Source: Archilochus colubris
Taxonomy: Eukaryota > Chordata > Aves > Apodiformes > Trochilidae
Reading direction: 5' to 3'
Assembly (NCBI GenBank): GCA_023079485.1
Contig: CM041083.1
Location: 154,956,552-155,020,551 of the forward strand
Length of the DNA: 64,000 nucleotides
A program made the translations under genes and the position numbers. A model generated the notes under the pieces. The model saw nothing but the letters and a program-made list of their open reading frames with translations, did no database searches and had not been told where the DNA came from. Shown here piece after piece: positions 22,219 to 33,858 of the stretch. Each line of letters starts with the position of its first letter. Position 1 is the stretch's first letter.

Positions 22219-25084
22219 AAAAAAAATACTGAAAGGAGGGTCCAGAACATTAATTTCTGAATGGTGAATGCTCCAGCCATTTTTCTACCTAGTTGTGTTT
22301 CTTCCTTCTCTTTAATCTTACCTCTGGTTTCGAACTGAGATTCAACAGTAGTCTTGAAAATTATCTCCTAATCAGAAATGTCCAAAATCTAGTGGTAAAA
22401 TGTCCTATCATTTGAGTGAAATATATGGAAATCAATTTATTTTTTTTCCTTTCAGAAATTCTCAAATCTTCATTTTCCACTTTGTAGGTGAGAGCTACAA
22501 CAGCCAGCCTTCTCCAGGAAAAGGGAGAAGATATTTGTTCCTATCATATTTTATAAGAAGCTTACTCTAGTTCATTTTTTTTTGTAGTTCAGATGAAGGC
22601 AAGTGGATTTTGCATATTTGAACTGTTGCATTTTCTATAGCCAAATTAGTTCACACTATTCATTGCACATGACTAGGCAGATGTCATAGATACGTTACTC
22701 AAATTAAGACTAAACAGTAAGGAAAATACTGAGTTTTATTTGTATAGTGCATATTTCTTTCTTTGTTTGTTTTATAGTACAATTGTGAGTATAAAGGGTT
22801 TTTTTCCCTGATGTACCCTTAAAAGACTACTCCTCAGTGGATAATAGCTGGGCTGTTATTTAAAGAGTAGCCTGCTTTGGATAGCTTTTTGAATCAAATG
22901 GATTTTTTTAGCTTGAAAAACAGACTGGAGTAAGACATATCTGTATTGCAGGGGAAAAAGAAATCCATATATAATAGCTCTAATACATATGAATTTTAAA
23001 ATTATATTTACCATACATGGTTGGATTTTAGGGTAACCTGCTTTTTAAAAATTATTTTCTTGATTTCTTTTTTTTATTTTAGTTCAACTGAGATTCCCAT
23101 TTCCCACATGTATTTACAGCTTGACATGAGATATTCTTAGTATAAGCAAAGACATTGAAAATGTTACAGTCTTTAAAAATTTAATTGGATCTATTTTAAA
23201 ATCTTGGTTTTACTGTACAGTGCCCAGAGGGAGCTTCAGAAATGTCTGTAAATGACCAAAAATAGTATTGCTGCTCATAAAAATGTCACAGCTTTACAGA
23301 CCAGTATCTCATATCTCTGTAGACTAAAACTGAATGCAAGTCTCAAGGGGACAATCTCCTTTCCAGTGGAAAAAAGTTCTCACAGAATGAAATTATGTAC
23401 AACTTTTACCTTAAGGAAACAAACAAACCAGCAAGGAATGGCAGAATAGCTATCAGAAAATTTAGATATTATTTTTATTTATCTTAAGCCTGAAACATGT
23501 TCATGTGTGATGAGAACACAACAGTTTAGGAACTGCTTATGGTACAGAATGAAAGTTCCCTTCACAAAGTAGTCACTGTTCTATAAAAAAAAGTAATTTT
23601 TCTTTGTCAAGAAATCTGTCTGTAATAAAAATCCTATCAGACTAAGCTAATGGGCTTGTACTGCTGACAGAAGTGTATGGGAGGTATACGTGTATCCCAC
23701 AACACATGCAAAAGAACCAAAGATACCATCTGTATGTAATGGTATATATCAGTCCAGTTTCTGGGATATCACTACATAGTCAATAAGGAAATTACTCTTA
23801 TGTGGAAAAAAACAAACCAAACCAAAACAACCAAACCTATATGTTTCATATCTTCTTCTCACAAATAAGTAACACAGGACTGACACCTTTCACATGACAT
23901 TAATCCTTAAGGCACCTTAGTTCCTGTTCTTTCCCACAAATGTCTCCATCTTGAACCAATAACTCATTTCAATATCTCTTTTGTATACAGTGAGGGGGCT
24001 TCATTGTTTTTTCTCCTCTTTGCATTTTTATATATAGTACTATCTTTCAAATTGCATTTAAGTATCTTCTCACAGGTGTTTCAATCCCTCTTCCACCTCC
24101 AGCTTTTTTTTTGGACTCTGTACCACTACTAGCTGGATCTCAGACACTGACTGAAGGCAGACTTGTCAGCTTCCCAAGACCTTAGTAGTAACTGAACAAA
24201 ATCAAGTACTTGAACTAAAATGAACCAGAAAAGAAAAAAAAAAAAAAAGAAAATCCGACAAACAACCTCAAAGCATATAAAAATGAGACTAAAAGGAGTT
24301 TTATGGAGTGATTTAAAAATTCAACATATTTTAAATATTTAGGTAAAACAGAGATGATCCAAAAGATATAAAAAAGCCCTTCACTAGGTAAAGAGTGGGT
24401 GCCATTAGGAAAGAAGATGGATAGTAGCTTAATTTCTGTCAATCATCCATTCGTCGGAAAGCAAGTTGTTCTTTCTGAATTGTGAATTAGCCACTAGAGC
24501 ACTCTAAAAAAAAAGTCACTTCAAGAGTACAAGTAATTTCTAACTAACATTTGAAGGAGCTCAGATAAATCTCTAATTTTTCTCCACTGATTGAAAAGAC
24601 TAGATTTCTGTCTCAGACACAGACATCTATGCTGTGATCATCTAAATTGGGTACAACTGATCTCACTTCAAATTTTTACAGAAGTTACTGGAAAACGTAC
24701 ACCAGCAGTCAGGTTATTCAGTTCATAGAACTGATAGCAGAAGTTTCTAATTTGTTTCTTTTGCTAAGACATGATCTGCAGACTTTGTCATATAGGTCAT
24801 CCATGAATAATTCAGAAATCAAAATGATTGATTACTATCATCTTTGTCTAATAACAATGTGCAAATAATCAACATCATGGGTCTGAAATTTATTAAGTTA
24901 AATCCAGGTTAATTAGATATAGTATTTTAGTGAATACTGTGTTTGCACAGATTTTGGAACTTTTTATAGTTGCTATATAAAGCATCAAAGCAAACGTGAC
25001 AATAGTTTCGTAAGTGGCAGTACACTAAATATTACTGTACAAGTAAGTCCTACACATCAAATTATATCTTGTCACAAGATACAT
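22219..25084. other. Unique AT-rich sequence
   Basis: No gene or repeat family was recognised. An A-rich run is at 24231-24250. Frames at 23252-23449, 24215-24442 and 24647-24868 are AT-driven. Confidence 0.5.
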
Positions 25085-26121
25085 AGCTTTCTTTTTACAG
25101 TTCATAATAATTGCCCCTTGTCCTGTCACCACAGAGCCTGACAAAAAAAAACCAACCCCCATCTTTCCTGTAAGACCTTTTCAAATAACAAAAATGACAT
25201 AATCAAGTCTGCCTGGAATCTTCTCTTCTCCAGACTGAACAACACGAGCTCTCATTGTCATTTTTCATAGTAGAGATGTTCCAGTTCTTTCATAATTTCT
25301 GTGGCCCTCCTCTGGATCTATTCTACGAGGTCAACATCAAAAGTACAGTCTTCCAGATGACTCATGAGAGTAGAGGGAGAAAATCGCATCCCTCAACCTG
25401 GTGGCCACACTTGATACAGCCCAGGACACACAAGGCTTTCTGAGATGCAAGTGCATATCCATATCCAGTTTTTCACCCACCAGAATTCCCAAGTCCATCT
25501 CTATACGGCTGCTTTCAACCCATTCATTGTCCAGTCAGAAAAGAGTTGGTAGTGAGGTGGGTGTTATAATCTTCTCTACAATAAATAGTGATAAGACTAG
25601 AGGAAATGAACTGAAGTTGTGCCAGGGGAAGTTTAGACTAGACATTAAGAAGAATTTCTTTATTGAAAGAGCAGTCAGACACTGGAACAGGCTGCCCAGG
25701 GAGGTGGTGAAGTCATCATTACTGATAGTATTGAAAAAGTGTGTAGATGAGGTACTTCAGGACATGCGCTAGCAGGATGATGATTTTTGTTGATTTTTTT
25801 TTCTGGGTTGATGATTGAACATGGTGATGTTGGAGTTCTTTTCCAACCATGACAATTTTGTAATACTGAGGATTTCTCTGACCCATGTTGTAGGACCTTG
25901 CACTTGGCCTTGTTGAACATCATGAGACTTTTCTTGATGTGATCTTCAGGCCCGTCAAGATCCCTCTGTATGCCATTGTTTTCTTCAAGTGAATCAACTG
26001 TAGCACTCAGCTCAGTATCATCTTCAGACTTGCTGAGAGTGAACTCAGTCCTCCTTTCTATGTAATTAATAAAGGTATTGAACAGAATTGATGCCAGTAT
26101 GGAACCCAGAATGACAGAGGT
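25085..26121 (-). mobile_element. Old CR1 LINE interrupted by a nested CR1
   Basis: Minus-strand CR1 occupies 25085-25536 and resumes at 25867-26121. The first part holds the CCTGTAAGACC, CTTCTCTTCTCCAGACTGAAC and GGTGGCCACACTTGATACAGCCCAG blocks. The second holds the GACCTTGCACTTGGCCTTGTTGAA block and the region encoding LSKSEDDTELSATVDSLEENN (RT motif altered from F-A-D-D to S-E-D-D). The two parts are consecutive in CR1 order and are split by about 330 bp of CR1 in the opposite orientation. Confidence 0.85.
25537..25866 (+). mobile_element. CR1 3'-end fragment nested in another CR1
   Basis: Plus-strand CR1 tail: a frame reading [20 protein letters not shown], then [10 protein letters not shown], then the spacer and TTCTTTTCCAACCATGACAA near the 3' end. 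It sits exactly between two consecutive parts of the minus-strand CR1. The 123-codon frame 25401-25772 is a chimera of both elements, not a gene. Confidence 0.85.
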
Positions 26122-27112
26122 GCTTTGGAAATAGAACATTTTTCTACATTCTTACCCTCAATTTACCTCCATTTCTTCTGACTACTTTAGGAAGGCGATA
26201 AATTTATAACACTGCTCTAAAAACATCCTCATTATCACCAAGTGCACAGGTATGCCTACATGGCATAATGCCATGGCAGAGAAAATAGCTTTGTCTCAGA
26301 AGCTGGTTGCAACAGGATTAATTATCTCAGATGGATTTGTAGTTGGTATTTACAGTTTTCTTCCAGTTCTACAGGTAATAAATCTAAACTTAACTTGTGC
26401 ATTTGTCAATAATACTCCCTTGTATACTGTTGAGGACACCACAGACTCCATTAAATTTTATATTTTTTGATAATTTTCTTATATTAAAATTGATATGCTC
26501 ATTTGTCCATTGTATGCAAGAAAATCTAATGTTCTTATTTAGTCTATGAGATGTTCAGCATGACAGAATGTATAAGAAACATAAGAATTACAGGAAAATA
26601 ATCTTCTTTTTAAATGGCTGTTAGAAGACTTCTAATTTGTCTTTGTTTTGTTCCCTTCCGCAAGAAGAATAATGACTTAAATAGTAAGAGCCTCAGTAAA
26701 TGTAGCAGCTCTGGTAAGTTGGTGTCTCTCATAATTTTTCATGATGACAGCTTATAATGACATACACTGTTATGTTGCCAGCTCTCATTAGCGTAAGCTG
26801 ACAGAACGTTAGTGCTGTCATTTTCTTAAGCTTCCCTGGTTTTGCTATGGTATATCATGGCATGCTTGTTTTAAATCAAACATCTGCTCTTTGTGCCCAC
26901 AGACAAGCCGAAGAATGTTGTTTTTACATTATAGTAAGCAAAAGCCAATATTTTGCTATTTATTTAGATAAATAAGTTGATCACGTGAAAAGTTAAAAGT
27001 TTTTACTTTCTTTTAAAAGTAGTGAGACCATGGTATAGCAACTATAATTTTTCAGTTCTTCTTCATGATATTTTTTCTCTATGGGGGGAGGAAGAAATTA
27101 AAAAATTAAATA
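26122..27112. other. Unique sequence; weak exon-like frame at 26247-26382
   Basis: No repeat was recognised. A frame reading M-A-E-K-I-A-L-S-Q-K-L-V-A-T-G runs into CTACAG/GTAATA, a donor-like site, and a CACAG lies before it. The peptide matches nothing I recognise, so it is not called as an exon. Confidence 0.35.
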
Positions 27113-27512
27113 TCTCAAGTTGAAGGCACTCCTAAGGATCATTGAGTCCAGCTCCTTGCATTTCTTGCATCATAGTAAAATTAAACTACACATCTACATA
27201 AGTGTTGTCCAGACACTCCTTGAATTCTGACAGGCTTGGTGACATGATCTCTTTCCTGGGAATCCTCTTCCAGGGACCAACCATCCATTGAAGACTTTTT
27301 CTTATGTCCAGTCTGAACTTGCTCTGCCACAGCATGATTCCATTTCTTTGTGTCCTGTCTCTGGTCACCAGAGAAAGATCAGTACCTCTATCTTCTACAC
27401 CCTTCCTGAAGAAGCTGTACACACCAATGAGGTCATCCCTTACCTCTTCTTCCCCACGATGAACAAACCAAGTGACCCCAGCCACTCCTCTTGAGTCTTG
27501 CTCCTGATGCAA
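27113..27512 (-). mobile_element. CR1 LINE 3'-region fragment
   Basis: Contains the reverse-complement blocks ATCATTGAGTCCAGCTCC, the ORF2 tail (minus-strand frame with RDRTQRNGIMLWQSKFRLDI) and the upstream GATGAACAAACCAAGTGACC region. Old, divergent copy of a subfamily different from the 8.4-kb one. Confidence 0.8.
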
Positions 27513-27534
27513 CAGCAATTCAGTTTGCTCATTT

Positions 27535-27725
27535 TCATAGACTCAGAATTGCTCAGGCTGGAAAAGACTTCAAGATCATCAAGTCCAACTTCATCCTAAC
27601 CCTATCACCCTGTTCCTGATGACCCATCAGTAAACCATGTCCCCAAGCACCACATCCAGATTATTTTTAAACACATTCAGGGATGGAGACTCAACCACGT
27701 TCCTGGGGAGCCTATTACAGCACTA
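27535..27725 (-). mobile_element. Second CR1 LINE 3'-end fragment
   Basis: A new CR1 3' end (TCATAGACTCAGAATTG, TCATCAAGTCCAACTTC) starts only 22 bp after the previous fragment ends, so this is an independent insertion in the same orientation. It ends after the GGTGGAGACTCAACCACGTT-like block near 27700. Confidence 0.8.
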
Positions 27726-30700
27726 TTTTTCTTTCTTATCAATACCCCTGTGAAACTGGAAAACCTGCTCATGTTATACCTAAAAATGTAGAAAGAGGAA
27801 ATAATTTTCATGGTTGCTAAAATGTGAAGTTGTTCTCTAACAGTATGATCTTTATCAAGCATGAAACACTTGATAAAGGAAAATGAGGGAAGTAATAGAC
27901 TTTATAAGGGAAATAGTAGACTTCAGTTTCTTCTGCTGGGATACTATGGGTTTTCCTAATCAACCATTTCGAGAGGTTGATGTATTTATGCCAATTTAGT
28001 CTGAGGATGATTTCTGTATAGAGCCTGCTTATAACAATGTTTAGTAAATGAAGGTGAAAAAATTATTTCTCAGTCACAGATTGTGGCTGAGTTACTGTTC
28101 AGTGAACTAAAGGCATGAGCAGGAGGCTGGCAGAATGCCATCCCCAAGCCAAGATGGTTCTGAGGTATATTTGTGTCTCACTCACTTATAGCAGCAGTGA
28201 TGCTAAGCTTGTGAAAATAGCTGCAGGAAACTGGGAAAAAAGGGATCTAAAATTTGCAAGGACTGCCTTTTTGAAATAGACAGACACAAAATATTAGAAA
28301 TATTAATAACAATTTATTAATTGAAATATATTATAATAAAGACATAAGGAATGACTACAAAATGAGACACAGGATGAGATATGTCAATGAAACTCTACAA
28401 TGTGAAAGAACAGCCAATGGGATTATATTGAAATGAGAATAACTCTATTTATAGGGTGTGTTGACTAAAGACCCTACATATATCTCGCATAATATATCCC
28501 ACTTGATTTTTATTCTAGAAATGTCAGTTCTCCTAATAGCTATTATGAAGCTCTTTCACACATCTAAATATATATGTATAAAAAATAATAATTCATAAAA
28601 ATGGGCCCAAGAAAAAAATGCCTTCATCAACATCATGTTCTTCTGAGCAAGAATCTCAGGATGCTGGTGACTTGTCACAATAATTCCCTCGCCCATTTTT
28701 TTGAAACCAACGATGTAGACTTTAGGACTCAGAAGACCCTTTGAAGTATAAACATAACACTTGGGGAAAATACTCCAGTGGATGTAATATTTATGTAGTT
28801 GAATTTTCTTACTGACTGTGTTAGCTTCATTGTAACCAGATTAATAGTCACTCCTTGCTGCATTTTGATTAGACTACTATGACCTTAATTAAATTAATAA
28901 AAAAATATTTTTTCCACATATAAGGCACGTTCCTTTTTACTCCTAAAAAGATTTTAAGTGCAACAATGACTGAAGGAGAATTTTACTCGTAGAGGTGCAG
29001 GTGCTATTAATTCCCTCCTATGCCACTTATAACTAAGTTGTCCTATTTACATCATAAGGATCTTGTCTGACTCCACCATTCACACTGATCCTCCTTCTAG
29101 TATAGCTACTTCAATTTTCTTGAATCAGTTTCCAAAAAGCAAGAGTTTATCAGCCTTACCAAACCAAAAAAAAGATCAAATGAATGGTCTTTCAGTCAGA
29201 GCTTTGATTTCTAGGGTGCTGAGCTATATGTTAAACCCAGAATTAAAAGGGAGATTGAATGGTTTATGGAAGATGGTGTTACTTTCCATTCATATGCTAA
29301 GTACTTTACACATATTCTTCTATTCATATCTGATTAAAATGGAAAAATATTATTTGAAAATGCAAAACTAGTTGTTATTGATAATTGCATTTGCCTTAAA
29401 CCATGCCTGTTCAAATTCTCTACCTCTATTACAATTCACAGATCATAAGAATGAGAATTAGGAGGTCTCCTATCCCTTACTGAGCAGTCATCAATTGAAT
29501 TACTCTGATATCAGTTGTCACGTAACTTTTAGCCTTAGAAATATTACCCTTTGTAGCAGCTGCTGGATTTGGTTTGCTGGCATACATCAAAATAAATTTA
29601 CACACAAAACAAAAATTACTTCTGGCAGATTGCCAGGTGGTCTCACTTTTCCATCTGCTGGAGAGATTTTAATTTGCAGTCACATTTTTTTTTAAATGTG
29701 TTTGGACCATTGTAGTCATGTTTCTTAATCTTAATCTTCTTAATGTTTCTTAGTTTGGGGAGCTTTCTGTAAGGTTAGATCACCCTCTCACAGAAATGTT
29801 GGGGGTCCCTACAAGCAAGATTGTGAAGTATTTTGAGTGGGTGTCTGGTGAACCTGACTGACATGTCTGATAAACATGGCAAGATGCTCAATGCCACATT
29901 TGGGTGAAAAAGTAGCTGAAGTTTCCTCCGTTAAAATATCACACTTACAGATATGGAGTTTTTCTAGGCACTTTGACCTGAGGACAAAGTTACTCAAGGA
30001 AAAATAATAAAGAAAAGAAGAAAAAAAATTATGTTGCTATTTTGTCCAAACTGTGAGCCCTAGAAAAATCTTTTAAAAGCTAAATTTTCAGAACTAGTTA
30101 TTTCATAGATTCGAAACCTGTGACTGTTCAGTAGTTAAACATTGTTTTTCAACATATTAACATATCTCACATATATATGTGTGTATATATATTTTTTCAA
30201 TACATATATTGAATATATATATGCAATATATATATATTCAATATGTGTCCTATATATATCCTTCAATTATCTCCTCTAAATCAATATATCTCCTATAAAT
30301 TCATTGGGAGTGTATGTTCAGTATCCTTGCCATGAAAGCAGGTTGGCAGCATTCTTGATGGACGTTAAAACTGATCATATTAGTAAACAATGTTAAATAA
30401 ATAAATACAATAGAATCACCATTTAAGGTGAATTAACATTTTAAAGAAAGAAAACAAACAAAAAAACACAACTAAAGCTGAGGTTTCATTTCACATTTAT
30501 ATTTGCATGAGTTAAGTGTCATGTGTTAATATCTGGCTACAGGCATTCCTGTGTGTTTCCAATATCTTAACTGCAGAATACTCTATTTCCACACATCTCT
30601 TATTAAGCTATTTCACGATGAAACTTGTCTCTTTAAACACTGTCAAGAGAAGTTAATAGAAACTTGCCTACATTTATTGCATATAGAGTATTAATCTAAC

Positions 30701-32269
30701 AAACTTGTTCCAACAAGGTATTGGTGTGTATATTTGATTTAAAAACTCTCACTGGTTTTTGCTTCCTTTAGGTTCCTTTAAAAATACTTCTGCTCATACT
30801 CCAACCCCTTATTCATCTGGTCCTGTAACCACCTCTTTAGTATGTTTAAGTTCTTTTAATCCATGTCTAAAAGACAGGATCTAATGATACATAATGATGC
30901 AAAAAAGAAGGGGAGTTACTAAGAGACTAAGGAGAAGGAGTTTTTAACTATCAGGTGCATTCAGTAAGACTGGATGCATTCTGAAGAAAGACTGTAGCTT
31001 TATTACCAGCTGGTAACATTCTCTGTCCTAGACTGCAGAGTAGAAGCAAGATAGAGTGTTTTTTGTTTGTGGTTTTTTTTTTTTTTTTTTTCACTTAATT
31101 TGCAGTGGTACAGTTCCATAGGAATGCCCTGATAACAAAACAATCTATCTGCTACAGAGCAGGCTTAATTTTCTCTAGGGTGCATAGGCTGAAATCCATT
31201 CATCATTCCTTAGCGTGGGTTTGGCTAAGGCAGTCTGGTGACACTGAAGTAGAAGTGGTGATCCTCACCTAAAATCTGGAAAACCTGTGCAAACTATGGT
31301 GACAGAACACCCTCCTGTCTCCTTAGGAATTATTCAGTGTATGAATCTCACCTGTACTTCAGTGACAGTAGGCAATACAATATGATAATAGCTTGCTTTA
31401 GTAGTAGAAGTTCTTCAAAAAGTCCTGAGTTTCTGATTTCTGTAATGACATTGTTAGAACTGAAGTTTACCAATGTGTAACTGCAAGAACTGCAGAGCAA
31501 TATGGGACAAAAGCATATGATATGCTGATAGATATACAATGGACCAAAATATTCTGTTTTCCTAATGCAGAATTTAGCCCTGCTACACATCTTGATGTAT
31601 TTCTTCTGTACTATCCTATATTCTAAAGGCAGACTGGCTTTGCAAGCTGTAAGCTTCATTTCTCTCACAATTAATAAAACATCTGCACAGGAAGATTTCT
31701 CTACTTGTGACACATTCATAAAGAAAAAAATATTTGAAAGCATTCTTTCTGCCCTTCCACAAGAGACAATTTGTCCTTCAAAATATCTCAGAGGAATAGT
31801 CATAAGGAAATGCAAGTGCCTAATATGTCTTAAGTAGTACTATATATTACTAAATTCTTCCCTTGCCAATTGTACTCATTAAGGAATCTTTAATGTTATT
31901 GAAATAGGAAGAGCTCTTCATAGTCATGTTTTTTTCTGTCCCCTCCTTTTGTTCCTTCTGGGATTTGTACTCTCCTAATTTATGGCCAGATAGACCATTC
32001 TTGACTGTCTGCCATTTTTGCTGCCTTTGTAATTCTTCAAGTGATTTTCCATCTATTTTTCTGAGGGCTGACTAATCACCTCCATTTTCTCCAGGGACAT
32101 AAATGTTTAGATTTCTAGAATATGCATTGACTTCTTTATTATCTCTTTCTATTTCAGGGGTAACAATGACAGCTTCAGCAATTCCACATCCAGCAGATAA
32201 ACTCATATGCTCTTTTCTCTTCATACATCAATGAAGGGGGAACCAGGCAATGACAGACTGCAATGAATG
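27726..32269. other. Unique AT-rich sequence
   Basis: About 4.5 kb without a recognised gene or interspersed repeat. Simple tracts: AT microsatellite 30165-30258 and T run 31074-31091. The 155-codon minus-strand frame at 31348-31815 is the longest here; it lacks any recognisable domain and looks like chance in AT-rich DNA. Confidence 0.45.
30165..30258. repeat. (AT)n-rich microsatellite
   Basis: Interrupted ATAT/GTAT units with TTCAATA spacers occurring several times. Confidence 0.85.
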
Positions 32270-32856
32270 TGTGCAGTTTTGGCTGCGGTAAAATTAAATT
32301 ACTTCAGTGTAGCTTTTATGGTGTTATATTTTGGATCTGTGACCAAAATAGTGCTGATAAAACACCAATGATTTAGTTATTGCTGAACAGTGTTTGAACA
32401 GTGTTAAGGCTTTGTCTACTCCTTACACTGCCTCACCAGCAAGTAGGCTGGAGGTGCAAAAGAAATTGGGAGAGAACACAACCAGGACAACTGATCCCAG
32501 CTGACCAAAATGATTTCCAGAACCACATGACATCATGCAATAAAATCTAGGGGGAGAAGAAGGAAGGGAGGATCATACACAAAAATTACATTTGTCTTCC
32601 CAAATACCCATTATGCATGACAGAGATCTGCTTTTCTGCAGAACACCTACCTGCTGATGGGAAGTATTGAATTAATTCCTTGTTTTGCTTTGCTTTCCTT
32701 GTTTTGTTTTGGTTGGTTGGTTGGTTGTTTTTTTTTCTCTGAATTCATGAGTTCTCCTTGGTTTTGCCTTTCCTATTATCTTCCTAGCTCCTGTTCAATG
32801 GAAGCAAGCTGGTGGCTGTGTAGGGCTTTGCTGCCTACAGGAGTTAAATCACAACA
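32270..32856 (+). mobile_element. ERVL-like LTR, near full length, old
   Basis: Starts TGTGCAGTTTTGGCTG and ends GAGTTAAATCACAACA, with the internal blocks GTGCTGATAAAACACC, CCAGGACAACTGATCCCAGC, ACACCTACCTGCTGATGGGA and AATTCCTTGTTTTGCTTTGC all in family order. A (TTGG)n expansion sits at about 32710-32728. No perfect 5-bp target duplication is seen (flanks GAATG and CATAT), and no internal viral sequence adjoins. The family match is clear but divergence is high. Confidence 0.82.
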
Positions 32857-33639
32857 CATATGAATAAACAATTCCTGTGTGGAGAGTGAAAAAAGCCTGA
32901 GCACCATGCTGCAAGAAACAATCCACAGGTAAAGACAACAATGAAGGGAGAAATAGGGACAGTGACAGGGCAGGCAGTAAGTACATACTTTCTGGCATCA
33001 GAGAGGACTTATTCTTCACCTGCATATCTGCAGCTTCAGAAGCGATATATTGCCCTAAAAACAGATGAGGAAGAACAGCTCTCAGAATGGAAGTACCAGT
33101 GTCAGCTGAGGCTGCAACAAATGTCAGCATCACATGTGATGGCAGATGGTAGTGAAGAAGAGAAATGTAATGGGAGGCCTTGTTCAAGTCTACAGCTAAC
33201 TAATATGAAGTATGTCTTCATTTAGCCTGTAACTAGGGATAAACTAAAGCTGTTTGCTCTCATCCAATGACCCCTTTCCAGCCAAGGAGGGGAATGAAAA
33301 AGATGAGAGACACCCCATAAACTAAAATATACGTGGATTTAATGAAATTAAAAACCAACCAACCAACCAAACAAACAAAACAAACAAGTATACAAACAAA
33401 CAAAATACTGATGCAAACACAAAGTATACAAGCTTCTATTAAGACAAGTCCTCAGGAGTAGCAGAGGGAGCAGCAGATCAAGAAGGAGCCCAGGACACAC
33501 CTTTTAGTCAGCTTGGGTCAGCTGCATTGATTTAAACCCCCAGGACTACTAATAAGCTGCCCTCATGCCCTTACCATGAAGCCAGGACAGGGTGTACAGA
33601 AAAAAAGGTGGGACTCTTCTCAAAGATTCACTGTTAGGA
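32857..33639. other. Unassigned sequence with a 94-codon frame
   Basis: A plus-strand frame at 32941-33225 has a less AT-driven composition than the surroundings (a S-P-A-Y-L-Q-L-Q-K-R-Y run, a D-E-E-E-Q-L-S-E-W-K stretch, then a C-Q-L-R-L-Q-Q run). It has no recognised domain and no clear splice sites. It begins 85 bp after an LTR end, but no primer-binding site follows that LTR. A CCAA/CAAA simple repeat is at 33353-33405. Confidence 0.35.
33353..33405. repeat. (CCAA)n/(CAAA)n simple repeat
   Basis: Four CCAA units pass into CAAA units. Confidence 0.9.
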
Positions 33640-33858
33640 CATAATCTGAAATACCTGAAAATCTGACTGTGTATAAGAAAATTCTTTTTCACATGGATGA
33701 CCAAGCCCAGGAACAGATTACTCAGAGAAGCTATGGAAGTTCCATAATTGGAGGTATTCAAAGCTACAACTTGAAAATGTCCCTGAACACTTGAGTCTAA
33801 TTTGACTATATTTAAGGAAGGCATTAGAATCAATGACCTCTCTGCCAACTTGAATTAT
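33640..33858 (+). mobile_element. CR1 LINE 3'-end fragment, very old
   Basis: Holds AGAAAATTCTTTTTCACATG, then CAGATTACTCAGAGAAGCTATGGAAGTTCC (the L-x-R-E-V region) and the terminal block in which AGGCATTAGAATCAATGACC replaces the usual GATGATC motif. Strongly mutated. Confidence 0.65.

Noticed and set aside
26247..26382. Possible internal exon ending in a CAG/GTAATA donor
   Set aside because: Acceptor side is weak, the peptide matches nothing recognised, and the frame runs on past the donor.
31348..31815. 155-codon minus-strand frame
   Set aside because: Composition-driven, no domain or splice context; such lengths are expected by chance in a window this size.
32265..32861. Target duplication for the LTR at 32270-32856
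   Set aside because: Flanks GAATG and CATAT do not match; shifted boundaries give no better pair.
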